Notes: generated by a model from the sequence alone, not told the origin. DNA of 64,000 bases from Citrus sinensis (GCF_022201045.2 NC_068557.1:12088501-12152500); one strand, 5' to 3'; shown: positions 1 to 13,266, numbered from the stretch's first letter. Translations and numbers: made by a program.

Positions 1-737
1 GATAAGCCATGAACGATATTTGACGCTTTTCCGGCATCACATATGCATCAGTGAACTTTGATCGAACCAAAATCATCAAATATCATTTAGTTGGACAATG
101 CAACTGCTAGGCTTGCCTAAAATGACTGACAAATCTACTCTTTCTACGTTGGTACTCACAAGTTGCTACTTGCAATGCTATAGCTTAGCTATGAAAATGC
201 TAGCAAAATTTAAGAACACAAAAACAATTTGAAGATTATCCTCTGTTTATTTCTTTTAATCAACAAAATGATTGACGAGAACTTATGATGCAAAGCAGTC
301 ATAATTGAGCAGCAATATGCATTCAACTATTCCAAAATGGTTTAGCAACAAAATGTCTACAGTTAATGACAGAACCTCCAGAAAATTAAACAGATAAGAA
401 TAGAGATTGCTATTTGCTAATATACTCCCATCTTAGTGAGAAGTGCACAAGCTATTTTGTTAAAATCACATGATCTCGTGTTCTATTCAGATCCTCAACT
501 TTTGACAAACTCCAATCGATCCAAAGACATATCAATGGCTGCATCATTATGCAACACGGAACCATTAAATTAACTTAACTGGAAGTTCAAATTCAAGCAA
601 TCAATTTCATAATGCTCTATCGTGCAAACAACAGTTTAGTGACACATTTCATGTATCTCCACGCAGAAACAAATTTATCCACAATATACAGACATCTCGT
701 CTAATAATTTTCCTCCATCAAAGACAGACCACGAAAT
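1..737. other. 3' flank of the PP2C gene
   Basis: No further coding exon is visible here. The stretch follows the phosphatase stop codon on the minus strand and probably holds its 3' UTR and terminator. No repeat or RNA gene was recognised. Confidence 0.5.
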
Positions 738-3244
738 TTATCGATGGAACTTTACAACTATGCAAGATATGTCATCCTTACTTTTCCTAGAAACTGCGTG
801 TTCTATCAAGTGCTTTGCTGCTGACTTAGCATCTTTTACATGTTTGATACAGTCTACGGCTTCTTGGTTTGTCATCACCTGTTAGAGAAGTCCAGAAAAA
901 ACCAACCAAAACTGTAGCAGACAAATTGGAGGTTGAACAGAATAGACTAGCTTAAAAAATTTGGTTATTCTGATTTTTCCTTAATTACAAATAAGTTTAG
1001 CCTGCCATTTTTGAATTGATTGAAACAACCTGAAGGTGATAATCAATGTAAAAGTTACCTTACCTTCCATATCCCATCACTTGCTAGTATTATGAACTCT
1101 GTATCATCAGTAATCATCTCCACTTTCACATCAGGTTCTGAGCTAAGGTGTATTTTCAAACTCTTGTCACCAAATGCCCTTGCTACAGCCAGTTGCCCAT
1201 CAACACGTGGAACGTCCCCTGCAGTCAATAGACTGGGAACTTCATTCCAGAGACCTATATATAGGTAAACATATATCAAGCTAAAAGAAAGGGTAGATTT
1301 TCCGTTTAGAAGCTGCTACCGGGAATGTTCGATACAAAGCCACCGCGGCTCTCAATCAGTCTCTTTTCCTTGCTTGGTTCGTGGTCAACAGACAGTTGTT
1401 TGGCCACACCATTCTTGGATATAACAGCCCGAGAATCTCCCACATTTGCAACTACTAGTTTCTGACCATTAATAAGAATTGCTGTTACTGCTGTTGATCC
1501 CCCTTTTCCCAGGACAAATGCTTGCTCCAATATCTTAGTGTCTGTCATATGATAAGCTCTCCTGATTGCACTTTCCGTATCAGTCCAAAAGTCAGGCTGC
1601 TTGCAGAAAATAAAGAAAGTATATAGATATATATTCACAATGTTCCTCCTGAAAGAAGTTTAATAGATAGAAAAACAGCGGGACGCAACAAAAGCTCAAG
1701 AGAAGAACTAGAAAAATGAAAAGAAATCTGAAATAGGATGAAACAAAGTACCTCTTTCAAAATATTATCAAACAGGTGAGTTTGCAAGTAATTTGCTACA
1801 TCATGGCCCAAATGGCCATCAAATATGGCAAATAAGCCCAGCTCATTGTCTTTTTCTTGCTTGAATTCTGAAACGAGATAATCTTCCATGGCATGGTTTG
1901 ATTTTCCCTTCACTAGATGATATCCATGCGTGATATGTTTCGACATTTTGCTTTTACCTTTCCCTGTGTCCAATGCAGATGTACAAAACCCAGCCTTAAC
2001 CTAAAATAATCATAAGCAATGACGCCATACGACAGAAGTTAGTGTTTTCCAATAACTAAACAGCAAATCTTAGACTCCTCTCATGAGGAAACGTGATCTT
2101 TTTTTTTTAATCTCTTTTTAATTAAAGCAAGAATCAGATGAGTAGTTCAATTGTAAAGAATCAACTCGAAAGCCATGAAAATGACAACTAGCACATACAT
2201 CTTGTGGCTAAGTTTTGAGACAGGCCCAGTTTTAGCAAGAGTCCCACCAGAATTTAGTCCTTATCTGAGCAAACGTTCAACCATAGCATATCTTTCCTCA
2301 CAAAAATTGATCCTCATAATAAAGGGAGCACAAGCATACAAAATTTCTCAAGTAGTTCTACTGTTCAAATGTTAAATTTCTTAGCTGTCACTGATAGCAA
2401 ATTTCTGAGGATTCCATTAAATTTTCCCACAACATGATGTCGCCAACAACACCTACTTTGTTGTGAAACTACTCTTAAAACTTATTTGTTGTGAAACTCT
2501 AAAGTGAGTTCACCCAAATCAAATGCAATGACATAAGAAGTAGATTCAAATTTCTTTCCTTACAAGCACCAAAACACCTTTCCTCATCCTACTTAAAGGG
2601 TATATAGAGGATCTTTGCGCTTCTACATAACTTTGAAAGCATAACCGTTAAAGTTTTTAGTGAACACTCACTTTTTACTCTGCAACTAATGTTTACTACT
2701 CATCCTTCTACTTATATTTAACAACTAGTGATCGGCCATGGATTCCATCCCGCAGCACGTCAGTCACAAACATGACTCAAAATAAGGTGTTAAGAGCATA
2801 TACATAAATAGTAAACTGCATCTCTACATCATAACATGTAAGCTTTTTTCTCCCAACTAAAATATGCACTGTTGATTTTCTAGATCAAAACATACACACA
2901 AAAACATCTCAATAAAAAGATTAAAAAAAAAAAAAAAAAAGATTATCATATCTTTATCACCACTTCTCCAGATATAACAAAAGTCAAAGACAAAGAGGAA
3001 TTCCCAAATTTACAAATTCAAAAATGGGAAAACAGAAATTAGCTTTAGTTACACAACCTTGACTTCATTTTATCAACAGAATTTTCTTTTTCACATAAAT
3101 TAATAAACAGAAATTGGGAACATTGACAAGAGCATGAATTTGTGTACATAAGAGTGCTTAACTATGTGATTAAAAATAAAAAAATCTAGGAGTTAAAAGT
3201 ACGCAACAGACCTTCATCTTCTGAAGAATTTCTTTGCCATTCAT
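738..3244 (-). CDS. Protein phosphatase 2C, small cytosolic/nuclear plant clade (PIA1/PP2C10-like)
   Basis: This is a Ser/Thr phosphatase of the metal-dependent PPM family. Coding exons on the minus strand are 3212-3244, 1752-2000, 1320-1596, 1064-1218 and 738-878; all junctions are GT-AG and frames join to 284 codons plus stop, the usual length of this short clade. Visible motifs are a KGKSNHAMEDY block (residues about 42-52, normally KGKANHPMEDY), FDGH at 71-74, GDSRAV, ASDG at 232-235 and a terminal KDDISCIVV. Asp51, Asp72, Asp234 and Asp273 are the expected metal-binding acids, so the enzyme should be active. There is no signal peptide or membrane segment. The start ATG is the first in the reading frame and follows an AT-rich leader. 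In Arabidopsis the related PIA1 gene lies, from memory, beside BUB1, which is also in this window. Exact orthology within the clade is not resolved. Confidence 0.93.
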
Positions 3245-3464
3245 TTTGATCTGTTCTGTTCTGCTCTCTGTTATTATTTATGTAAATGGATTTATAATAA
3301 TTAAAGAAGGCTTTGTTTGACTTTAAGGAAACCACATGACTTGCCTCCGGGGGCGGGCGCGTTGCTTTCTCTACAAATTAGCGCGTACTTGCCGACGACT
3401 TTTCATTTTTAACTATTTCTGTTTTATGAATTATTTAATAATTGATAGATATATATGTCATATT

Positions 3465-4279
3465 TAGGGATCGTAAAATGACCCTCAAATCAGTCTAAAT
3501 CTACCGCAGATATCCATTCCCTTAGATAATTTTGCCGATTATGGACGGATTTAGTATTTTAAATTTAAACGCGCAGCGCATTGTGACAAATCTGTTGGAT
3601 AGCTACGCAGTTATCTATTGACCCGCATTTTTTATAATTATTTATGCTTTTAATTTTAATTACCCAACCTTAATCACTCTAGCCACATGTCCTGCTCCTT
3701 CTTGAATTCTACACACACACTATGCTTTAATAAGTAGAAATTTTTATAATTTTCAAGTTTAATATTACTGATATTTTATTAACGGTAATCGTCCATAATT
3801 TACTTCTTAATATTGTTGACGATACTTGTATATTGATTAAAAAATGAAGCAAGACATTGATCTTAGTGATAATGATTCACCTATAACAGATTCATTTTGT
3901 GTCAGATTGATATATTTTGTGTATTTATTTGAATGTTGAAACTTTAGTTTCTTAGTTACATTGATAAAATCTAGAACTGCATATTTTATGTTTTTGGGCT
4001 ACTACTATAAATTTATAGTTTGAATCATTTATTTTAAATTTTTGTGTATTATTAAAAGTATTTTTAAAAATATTTATGATTTTAAATGCAAAACTCATAA
4101 AAAAAAACTTGTTGGCGGTTGTGTATAGGTTTTGTAATTGTTAAAATCCGCAACGGACAAGTTTTTTAAAAAATAAAAATCCGCTATGGGTTGTAGGTGG
4201 GTTATTTATTTAAATTTTTTATAAATACGAGTTTGGTAATGACCAACCTTGCAACGAGTAGTATCCATTGCCATCCCTA
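3465..4279. mobile_element. hAT-like non-autonomous element remnant
   Basis: The left end reads TAGGGATCGTAAAATG and the right end, reversed, reads TAGGGATGGCAATGG, so the termini are imperfect inverted repeats of the same type as the better-supported element at 46686-47645. The interior is AT-rich with short GC-richer pieces and has no ORF. I could not find a matching 8-bp target duplication (gtcatatt on the left, tttatgca on the right), so the pairing of these two ends is tentative. Confidence 0.45.
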
Positions 4280-4560
4280 TTTATGCACAAAGTTTTTGGG
4301 GACAATTTCCTTTTTCTAATTTCCCTTATTTGTCTTTGAGAGAATTATTTGTCTTTCTTTTAATTTTGCTCTATTTGTTAGTAGCATGATGTTAATCAAC
4401 TCTCCTCCCAATTTATGTGAGCCCAATTTGACCTTTGACCCCTTTATCATATGATAAGAGATCTTAAAATTTAACTAATTTACTTTCACGTTTAATTAGC
4501 TAATGTGACATTAATAAATTACTTTCATCGACTCGGTGACATTTATAAATATATGATTTT

Positions 4561-5480
4561 AAAAGGACCTCCTATGTTGCAATAGTTGCACCATACCATA
4601 CTGTTTGTCTTCATTCAGAATTGCCATTTGATGTAAAGTGAGTTCATATAATGGTTGAGATGAATCAGTGGATAAAAAATGTATGCACCGGCAACCGTTG
4701 AAGCCAGTTATATACTCATTTAATTGTTGTTGAGGGAACATTGGTTTGAAAAATTTGCTCAGGAAAAAGAAGAGCTATATTTTATGTATGAGAAAAAAAA
4801 AATAAGGGTTCAACAAACCGTGGTTTAGAAAAAATCTACAAACACTGAAATCAAAAGAAGACGATTGCATTTTTTTAGGGGGAAAAGGTTTTGAGGATTC
4901 ATCTACATTGCAACTTGGGATGTGAGCCGTACGATTTCAATGGTGAGTTTGTTACTACATCGAGTGTTACCGATTTCATTTGACAAATAATCAGGAGACA
5001 CCAAACACAGGAGAGGATGATTGCAATTTCTCTCCTGAAAAAGATTCCAATGATTTGTTTATAAACTAGGGCTCTCATGGGTATGAATTTGATGGTGATT
5101 TTGTAAATGTAGCAGCCAACTGCAACCTATATTTTACTGTGTTGAAAGTTCAGGAATGAGGCATATCTGAAAAGAAAGGGAATATCACATCTATTTGATC
5201 TGTTGATTTGTAGTTCAAAGCGGATGCAAGAGGTAATTCATGAAAAAAAAAAGATTAAATTTGTTTGAAAAATTTAACAGCTATAGTTAGATTAGGAAAA
5301 CCGTTATGTTTATTTATTAGAATGCGAGGAGATGAGATCGGTAACAAGGAGTCAACATTTAATTTCATGGCAACAAGCGGTGAATTGAAGGAGCAAGAGA
5401 TAGTTAATTTCATGGAGAAGAAAATGAAGAACGATCCTACATTTACCTTTAAATAAACTATGCATGTAGATATTACTTTA
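4561..5480 (+). pseudogene. Left arm of inverted duplication: decayed copy of an unidentified gene
   Basis: This arm is homologous, in reverse orientation, to 7695-8450. Three stretches align well by eye: 4561-4710 with the reverse of 8300-8440, 5130-5220 with the reverse of about 7965-8060, and 5245-5475 with the reverse of 7700-7930. The best reading frame on the plus strand is 5265-5456, ending in FMEKKMKNDPTFTFK and a stop. The right arm encodes the related FLAKKMKNDPAFNFEKTV, so both arms carry the same C-terminus. Upstream the frame is broken by stops. I do not recognise the family. Confidence 0.55.
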
Positions 5481-5954
5481 TTTTAGTAAAGATCATTTGT
5501 TTATATAGGTAATTGATGAGGTTTTATTTCTACGACATGTTGTTATATGTTTATTTATTTATTTATTTTGTATTCTCTTCTGGTGACCAATTCAGTAAGG
5601 TGGATATTGGGATTATGAATTTAAATTTAGTTCTATTACTGGACTGCATCTCATTGATGTAAACATAAATTGCTTAGTTATAAAAGCAAGCATATCGATG
5701 GGCTTTAGGGATGAACCCCCTTTAAATGAAATCAATAGTGGGGCAAAATAGCAGAATTTGCTGATAAAAGCAATTAAATTTTGTTTTAGATCTTCATGGG
5801 CCATGAGTCTTTGTTTATGATTGCTTTACATTGCAGGCATCGACATGTTTGTTTTTTATAGACTATTGTATTTGTGGAGTCTTATATTGTTATTCCTCTT
5901 TGACATATAGACTGCAATCTCGGAAATGAATCAGTTATAGAAGAGGAACTTCAG

Positions 5955-7262
5955 GCAATTAAGATTGAAGTATTGAAAATTCTTTTTATTTTATTTCAAT
6001 TGGCTGTTCCAAATATAACATATCTAAATAGGAGATTGCTCAATGACCATTGTTAAATTGAAGGAGTGAAGGTGATGCTAATTGATGGTGTATTGCTATT
6101 TTAATTTATTCCAATTATATGCCATAACTATATCACTTTGTAGAACATTATACAACTCTTGCCATTTGTAGTAGTCCATGCAATATTTAATGGACAGATA
6201 AAATTAATATTATGAAGTGTTAATAAGGGTTTTCCAAGTTTTGTCAGCCTGTGTGACCAATTAATGATTTCATCTTGTAAAGGTTGACATGGTGATGAAG
6301 GAGAATCTGCAATTGAGAATGTTTTCCATTGAGGAGATCGATGAACACTTGATTGCCTGCAATTTCGACCCTGCAATTAGTTGTGCAAGAGGAATTAAAG
6401 GTTTGTGAGGTTAAGGTATTGAAAATTTGCTCTGTTTTTTAACTTCAATTGGTTGCAACAAATGTAAGATGATATGGAGGTTCCCTGTGAATCAACATTA
6501 TTAAATTAATGTAATGAAGGTGTTGTCATTTGATGGCATATCTATTTTTTCAGTTTCTTTTCCAATTATATGTCATGGTTGTATTAGTGTACAGAACATT
6601 AAACATCACTTGCACATATTAATACTTAATGCAATAAGAGAGTAGATACTATTACTGTTTTGAATCCTTGGAAAGAGTATTTCGAATTTTGTTAGGTATG
6701 TGACCGTTTCATGCTTCCTTCATCTTTTACAGGTTATGTGGTGAGGAAAAAGAATCTAGAATTTAGAGTATTGCCCATCGACGAGATGGATGAGCAATTG
6801 GTTGCCTATAATTTCCACCTTAGTATCAGTTCTATAGTAGGAATTTAAGGTTTAGGAGATTGAGGTATTGAATATTCCCCCTCATTCTGGATTTTTTTTT
6901 CTTCATTTGCTTGTTAAAAATGTGATATGGTAAGATGGTGCCCTTTCAGTGAGATTTGTTAAATTGATGGAGTGAAAGTGCCAATTTGAAGGCGTATCTA
7001 TTTCTTTTTAATATTTTCCAATTCTGTGCATGGTTGTATCCTTTTGTAGAAGATTATAGAACTTATGCATAATTTAGTAGTTAATGCTTTAAGATAGCAA
7101 ATAAGATTGATATTATGAAGTCTTGATAAGGGTATACAGAGTTATGATTGTTTGTGTGACCATATCATGCTTCCTTGATCTTTTATAGGTTTCCATGGTG
7201 AGTAAGGAGAACCCACAATTCAAGGTGTTGTCCATTGAGGAGATCGATGAGTAATTGATTGA
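5955..7262 (+). repeat. Three ~450-bp diverged tandem repeats with exon-like cores
   Basis: A block with the core gaggagatcgatga recurs at about 6331, 6780 and 7237, a spacing of 449 and 457 bases. Each unit has the same order: a GTATTGAAAAT-type start, an AT-rich stretch with tccaattatatg, a tgtagaacatta block, a cttgataaggg block and then the core. The cores translate to ENLQLRMFSIEEIDE, KNLEFRVLPIDEMDEQLVA and ENPQFKVLSIEEIDE, so similarity is kept at protein level. Acceptor-like AG sites precede each core. A partial fourth unit start lies near 5960. They look like duplicated exons of a dead gene, family unknown. Confidence 0.55.
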
Positions 7263-7694
7263 TATAACCAAACAAGAATAAGAGCTACTATCATGGGCCA
7301 TCATAAATGATGGATCTGAAAAGCAAAAAAGCATTTTTCCATGTATGATGAATTTATAACTTTAAGTGCATTTGATGATGCACTCGACCATTGCGTCCAA
7401 AGAAGGCAAAAACAACATTGAAAAATAGGTTAATGTTTGTGATAGTGCCAAGCAAGGGGAAAGTGCTTTGTGTTAGTAGTAGCAGGTGATTTTTACTGGG
7501 CTATTTGATTAATGATAATTATTTAGTTGCGTCTTTGATGGTCATTGTTATAATAATAATGAATGCAATTTGAGTAAGGTTGTGCCATGTATGATACATG
7601 CTAAGATGATAAATTATTGTAAGAAATTTAAAATGCCTTGAAGTAACACCTTATGAATTAGCCATATAACCAAATGATCCTAACAAAAACAAAA

Positions 7695-8450
7695 CAATAT
7701 CTACCTACACAGTTTTTTCAAAGTTGAATGCAGGATCATTCTTCATTTTCTTTGCCAAGAAATTGATTGCCTCTTCCTTCTTCAATCTTGTGCTTCTTGC
7801 AATGAAATTAAACAATAAGTACTTGTTACCATTCTCCCATTTTCTAATTCTAACACATAAACATAATGGGCTCTCCTAATCTAATTACCACCATTAAATC
7901 TTTTAAACAAAATTAACAATTTCTTATGAGGAGTTACTAGTTGTATTTGATCAAATGTCTTATCAACAGATCAAACAAACATCTTTCCACTCTTTTTTCA
8001 TATAATGAGATATGCCCAATTCCAAAAGTTTTAGTTTTATCCAATATTTGGTTCAATTGGCTGCCATCACCATATATTCCCTTTCAATTTAGCTGACATC
8101 ATTTCAGATTACTTTCCCCCTAATACGATCACAATTCAATGGCCAAAAGATTTGGATCATTGGAATTTTATATGTGTGGAAAAGATTTCGGCACTTTTTG
8201 GGTTTTGGATAAACTTTTGATGATGGCCTCTCAAAATAGAGTTAATAAAGAACCCCTATTTTGATCTTTATTTGTTTGTTATAGTTTTCTACAGTCTTTT
8301 TTAGCGACTGGCTTCTTTAATTATCTATTGATTCATCTCAACTGTTAGGTAAACTCTCTTTACATCGAAGGACGATTCTAATAAAGACAAAAAGTGTGGT
8401 ATGTTGCAACAGTTGCAACATAGGCAAGTTCTATTTTAAATGGTGTTCAT
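7695..8450 (-). pseudogene. Right arm of inverted duplication: second decayed gene copy
   Basis: Read on the minus strand this is the counterpart of 4561-5480. The C-terminal exon-like part (about 7706-7815) reads RLKKEEAINFLAKKMKNDP and ends at a TAG after KTV, while the upstream part has several stops and frame breaks. The flank at 8315-8440 matches 4561-4710 with an estimated three quarters or more identity by eye. With the left arm it forms a palindrome of about 3.9 kb. Confidence 0.55.
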
Positions 8451-9130
8451 TGATTCAACTCGTAAAAAAATAATATCGCAATAGTAGGCGTATGAACTTG
8501 CACTAATAAATTGTAGTGGTAGGAGTAAGTACAACCAACTGATCAAGATTAAGACCAAAGTGAAACTTTGTCCAACGATTGAGGGATCCTAATCTAATGA
8601 TATACCACAATTAAATGGAAAATGGTTATTTCTCTCTAAAATTTCATTCAATATATAAACAACCAACCTACCATTTTCAAGACATTTATACAAACTAAAA
8701 GCATACACGTAATAGATCCTTTGGGAGTATTCAAAACCGTTCAAGAGAATATTATAGTGCTCTTAGAAATGACTTAATGCACCTTTTGTCTCATTTTCCT
8801 TCATTTTCTCTTAATCAACTGTTTGACTTGCGTATCATAATATCTTTGATAGTTATTCAATTCTTGGACCGGAGCTTGAGGACAAAGAAAGGTAAATTGA
8901 ATATTTTAGGTTTGAAGATCTCCTTATCCTTATGACTATATAAGGGATTTGGTTTACTCATAATTTATACTCGTGTAATTTATTATTATTATTTTTTAAC
9001 CATAATGTGATGATAAGTCAATCCTTCCACACACCTATGTGAGCAAATTTGAAGTCCAAACTTTTTGTATCACCACAAGAAGTTTTACAAGTGAAACTAA
9101 CACACACTCACCTACTCATATTCGCATAAT

Positions 9131-9660
9131 TTAAAGGAAAATGAGCGAAATTCCCCAATTGTTTAACAAAATTAATCGAAATTTTCCTAAAATTTTAGCA
9201 CACATCTAAACCCTCTTTGAGTGTCAACCTTTTTGCTAATCTTACTATTTTACCCTTGGTGGGTTGTTTGATGTTGGAAATATAAATACTTTAATTATTT
9301 ACTTACTGAATATTTCTAATATTAATTAGTTGAAAATAAAATAAAAATTATGGAAAAGGAGTAAGGGAGTTGTCATAATTTTCCAATTAATTCTTAAAAA
9401 ATTTTCAAAATTAATTAAACAACTATGACAATTCTCTTTCTTTTTCCTATAAATTTTCAATTAATTCTGATTAGAAAAAATTGTTCAATTAATTAAATAA
9501 TTATATGCATTCTTATTTCCATTATGAAACGATCACTAGGAGTAAAATAATAAAATTAATAAAAAAGTTGACACTCAAAAAAATTTAGATGCATTCTAAA
9601 ATAATATAGATGTTTCAATTAGTTTTGTCAAATAATATAGGTTCACTCTCACTCCTTTTT
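9131..9660. mobile_element. Small element with long (~130 bp) terminal inverted repeats
   Basis: The left arm (about 9131-9260) matches the reverse complement of the right arm (about 9535-9660). The clearest shared block is TTTGAGTGTCAAC followed by a T run and an AT-rich tract ending TATTTTAC. Long arms with no ORF between them suggest a MULE-type MITE. The exact ends and target duplication are not certain. Confidence 0.5.
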
Positions 9661-9917
9661 CTCCACAATTTAAATATTAAAAAACTAAATAACATTATGC
9701 AACTATTTTTACAGATCAGTTTTTTAGTTTTTGTTTTCTTGTGGATTGAGTCAAAGATGCTCCCTTTCTGTTTGACAAGTGGGCGGCTAGTAGCTACATC
9801 CTATTGGCAAGTAGACGAGGATGAATAATTATTTTTAGCACTACTATTTGTCCCAATTGCCAGTTGGTCCTTTAACTAACAAAAGAGAGGTTGTTCATTA
9901 ATGAGAGTATTAATGCG

Positions 9918-10041
9918 GAGGGAGCCTCTAAATTATAATTATTGTAACTTACACCTCTTATGTAAACCACATAAAATTATAGGATCTATAATTTATGTGG
10001 TTCACATAAGAGATATAATTATAACTTAGCATTTGCCTAAT
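9918..10041. mobile_element. Hairpin MITE
   Basis: A strong inverted repeat of about 26 bases (CTCTTATGTRAACCACATAA type) sits either side of a short GGATC loop near 9985, and weaker pairing extends outward through the ATTATAATTA blocks. The stretch would fold into a nearly perfect hairpin. No coding capacity. Exact ends are approximate. Confidence 0.55.
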
Positions 10042-10261
10042 GCGGATGGATAGATACTTTATAAAAAGATTTGAAACAATTTTAGAAGAGATGTTTTTAA
10101 TTTATATGTATATATATAGTTCCAATTATGTTAGAACTGCTCTAAAGTAGTTTACCGTTTCATAACCATATAATTAAAGTTATAATAATTTTTTTATTAT
10201 TTATCACTTTATGTGTGTGGCTGTGATTCATGCTCTACCTTAAAGTAACTCTAAGATAGGC

Positions 10262-10341
<80 letters not shown>

Positions 10342-12546
10342 AAGTTTATTTTGAAGAGATATTTTTAGACAATAGCCTTATAAATGTGTGTGTACGAATA
10401 GAAGACTTTAGTGTTATTTTTGGACTTAAAAGTAATTTTATCATTAATTTTAAAATAATTTGGTAATATCAAGAAAAACTTAAAAAAAATATCTACTATA
10501 GAATAGCTGTTAGTAAAGTTAAAAATAAGGTAAGGTACAATTAATCATAGGTTAATGTTGTTTTGTTGGCCCTTGTTCACTCTAGCTCAATTGTTTGGCC
10601 AAGATCAATTCAAGGTTTGGTGAACTTTGGTAATTGAATTCATAATTTGCGATTAATAAAAGAATATACACATGACGTGTTTCATTATCGTTTAATTAGA
10701 CTAGTGAAGTTATCTTCTTATCAACAAAATGATAAAAGTTTGATTGGGCTCCATTAAGATGGAAATATAAATTTAATGAAATGTGATAAATGAATATCAC
10801 AATCATAGGATTAGAATTGCGTTTTGTGATTGAGATGCCCTGCTTTCTTTCTTATCAACAATTTTTATTTATAATAAAAGTTCTACCATAGTCTTCTTGT
10901 CCAATCTCCATTATGGGGCATGAATCTTGTTGTGCAGATGATTTATGTGTAAAATTTTCAAACCTTTTGATTTTTTAGAATTTCAATACACAACCAAATT
11001 AACACATTCTACCTTCAAAATTACTCTTCCGTTAGATTTAAAGGTGAAAGTAGAAAAAAGTCAAAAAGATTTTAAATTTTATCCATGAAATGTGTGAATC
11101 ATTGAAAGCTTCTTGCAATTTGCAAAATGCTATTTGGACATTAAATTAAAGAAGAAAAGAAAAGCATGCAGGGTAGGTCAAAGGCACAGGTTAATTTACA
11201 GGTAAGAACATCATTGGGACTGTGAGGATCCATCCAGACACAGCCACCTGGCCTTTCGATGGGGAAAAAAATATTAAATAAAACGATTTACTAGGAACGT
11301 CGTGATCAACTGAATACGTGGCAAAATTTGATAAAATGCATGAACATTATTTTTTATATTGCTTGATTGTGTGGTGAATGATGTAACCAGTTGGGTTGTA
11401 TACGTGTCTCAATTTGAAGGTATATAAATAATAGAAGGTTTCAATTCTAAAACATATTTTTATTATCGTAACTCGCCAGAGCTCAACTCTGATGCGTGAT
11501 TGATGAAGGCATGTGTCGGAGATTGCGGTCACGGATAAAATAAATTGTTTTTATTATACAAATCAAATAAGTTGTTGATTAAAAATATAATTTATTATTT
11601 TATAAATTATGTTGTTGTTGCTGTAATGAATGTGAAAAATAAAGTATGTGTATTTAGTAAATTTTTTTTGTAAAATATAATAATCAAAATAAATTTAAGT
11701 TTAAAATACGTTTTATTTATATATTAGAGTTTATGAAAAAGTAAAATTATAATTGTCTTTTTGTTAAAATATTAAATTATAATAGAAATTTTAAAAAAGT
11801 CTGGTGGTTTATTTAACAAGGTGTGGTTTATAGAAAAATAACCTCTACTTATTTTTATAAGCTTTTGTCGAAATAAAAAAACTAATATAATGAGTGATTT
11901 TTAAAAAATTTACCAAACATAATTTTCGTCAAAAGATATAAAATAGGTTGCCTATAATATTTCAACCACAATCGCAAATTGAGTTTAATTTTTAATTTCT
12001 TCAAATCCCCGTCTGTTGTCACTTTTTTTAATTAATTATCATTAATATTGAATTTGAATTTAGTGCCATTTGCTAAATTGAATTTTTTTTTTTTTTGGCT
12101 AATCTTTTAAAAAGATGTAATTGGCAGCCATTGAATACAAATATAAAATTAATTAAATCTTAATCACATATGACTTTTATGGATGATTAGGAGAAGATTA
12201 TGAAAATGTGAGCATAACTCAACTCAGCCGTTAAATCGAAATATTTAAATAAGGAGGAGAGTGCCAGCCGTTTAATAACTTGGCTTATATTATCATGCAT
12301 GATGACAGGTTCTTTATTACACAATATTAATATTTGTTATCATTAATCGTATATAATCAACTGTAAATTTACCATCACTTTGGAATCGGTCTCATGCATC
12401 TTATTAACTTGTTCCCGCATCGCCTCACATGCATTATGCAATTAATCTGCTCAATCAATTAAACCCTGCAGAAATTAATCAATCAAGAAAAAACATTAGG
12501 TAATTAATCAAGGGGAACATGTACACACACACATATATATTTTAAG
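10042..12546. other. AT-rich intergenic stretch with (AT)n microsatellite
   Basis: No gene is supported. A nearly pure AT dinucleotide run occupies about 10265-10337. The rest is AT-rich unique-looking sequence with only short open frames. Confidence 0.5.
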
Positions 12547-12716
12547 TGCAGGCTCCATTTTTTTTTTCATGTGGATATGTTATTTAGTCATATGATTTAA
12601 TTAAGTTAATGTTCAATCCACTGTAAAATTATATGGCTGAATAGATTGTCTACACTGTCTCTATAAAATAATACGAATCAATAACATATGTGTATAAAAA
12701 AATAAGGGCGCCTGCA
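12547..12716. mobile_element. MITE of the TGCAGGC family, interrupted at its right end by a hAT element
   Basis: The ends are inverted repeats: TGCAGGCTCC with a T run and ATATGTTAT on the left, and the reverse of ATAACATATGTG with a T/A run and GGCGCCTGCA on the right. The internal tract tcatatgatttaattaagttaatg is shared with four other small elements in the window. The CCTGCATG at its right end served as target for the hAT element that follows. Confidence 0.55.
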
Positions 12717-12718
12717 TG

Positions 12719-13266
12719 CAGTGGCGGATCTAGAAAAATAATTTACCGGGGGTTATTAGATAATAGTAAAATATGAAAAACTAAAATTTTGAATACATAA
12801 AATATTTGCTAATACATTTATAATTATTCTCTGCGCATTGTCGTATTTTAAAAATGTTATACAATAGACTCATTATCAATATTATTAAATTTTATTGTTT
12901 CCTATATAAACAACTAAACTATCATTTATCCCATCCGATTCCAAAGATGATTCTTCATAAGTTTTATTATTAAAAACGTTCGCTCTAGTATTATTATAGA
13001 GACTGGAAGAATTAATCCTATTTTTGAGAATATAAAATATTTTGAGTGATGGACTATCATTATTTTTAATTAAAATATAAGTTTTTATAATTCTTAAAAG
13101 TTAAATTTTAAATTTTATGGGAGTTTATAATTTATAATGATTATTTCAATAAATTTTTTATGGGAACTAATTAGAAAACTAAAATATTTTTATTTTTTAA
13201 TTTTAAAATTTTTTTTGGCTAGTGGGGGCTTGAGCCCCCAGTGGTCACATGCTACATCCGCCCCTG
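12719..13266. mobile_element. Non-autonomous hAT element with perfect 8-bp target duplication
   Basis: The element begins CAGTGGCGGATCTAG and ends with the reverse of CAGGGGCGGATGTAG, a 15-base terminal inverted repeat with two mismatches. It is flanked by identical 8-bp copies of CCTGCATG at 12711-12718 and 13267-13274, the length that hAT transposases make. It is 548 bp, AT-rich and without a transposase. It lies 36 bases from the 3' end of the adjacent lipid-transfer-like gene on the minus strand. Confidence 0.88.

Noticed and set aside
9610-9828. 72-aa ORF
   Set aside because: It starts in the arm of a TIR element, has no family likeness and no neighbouring splice structure.
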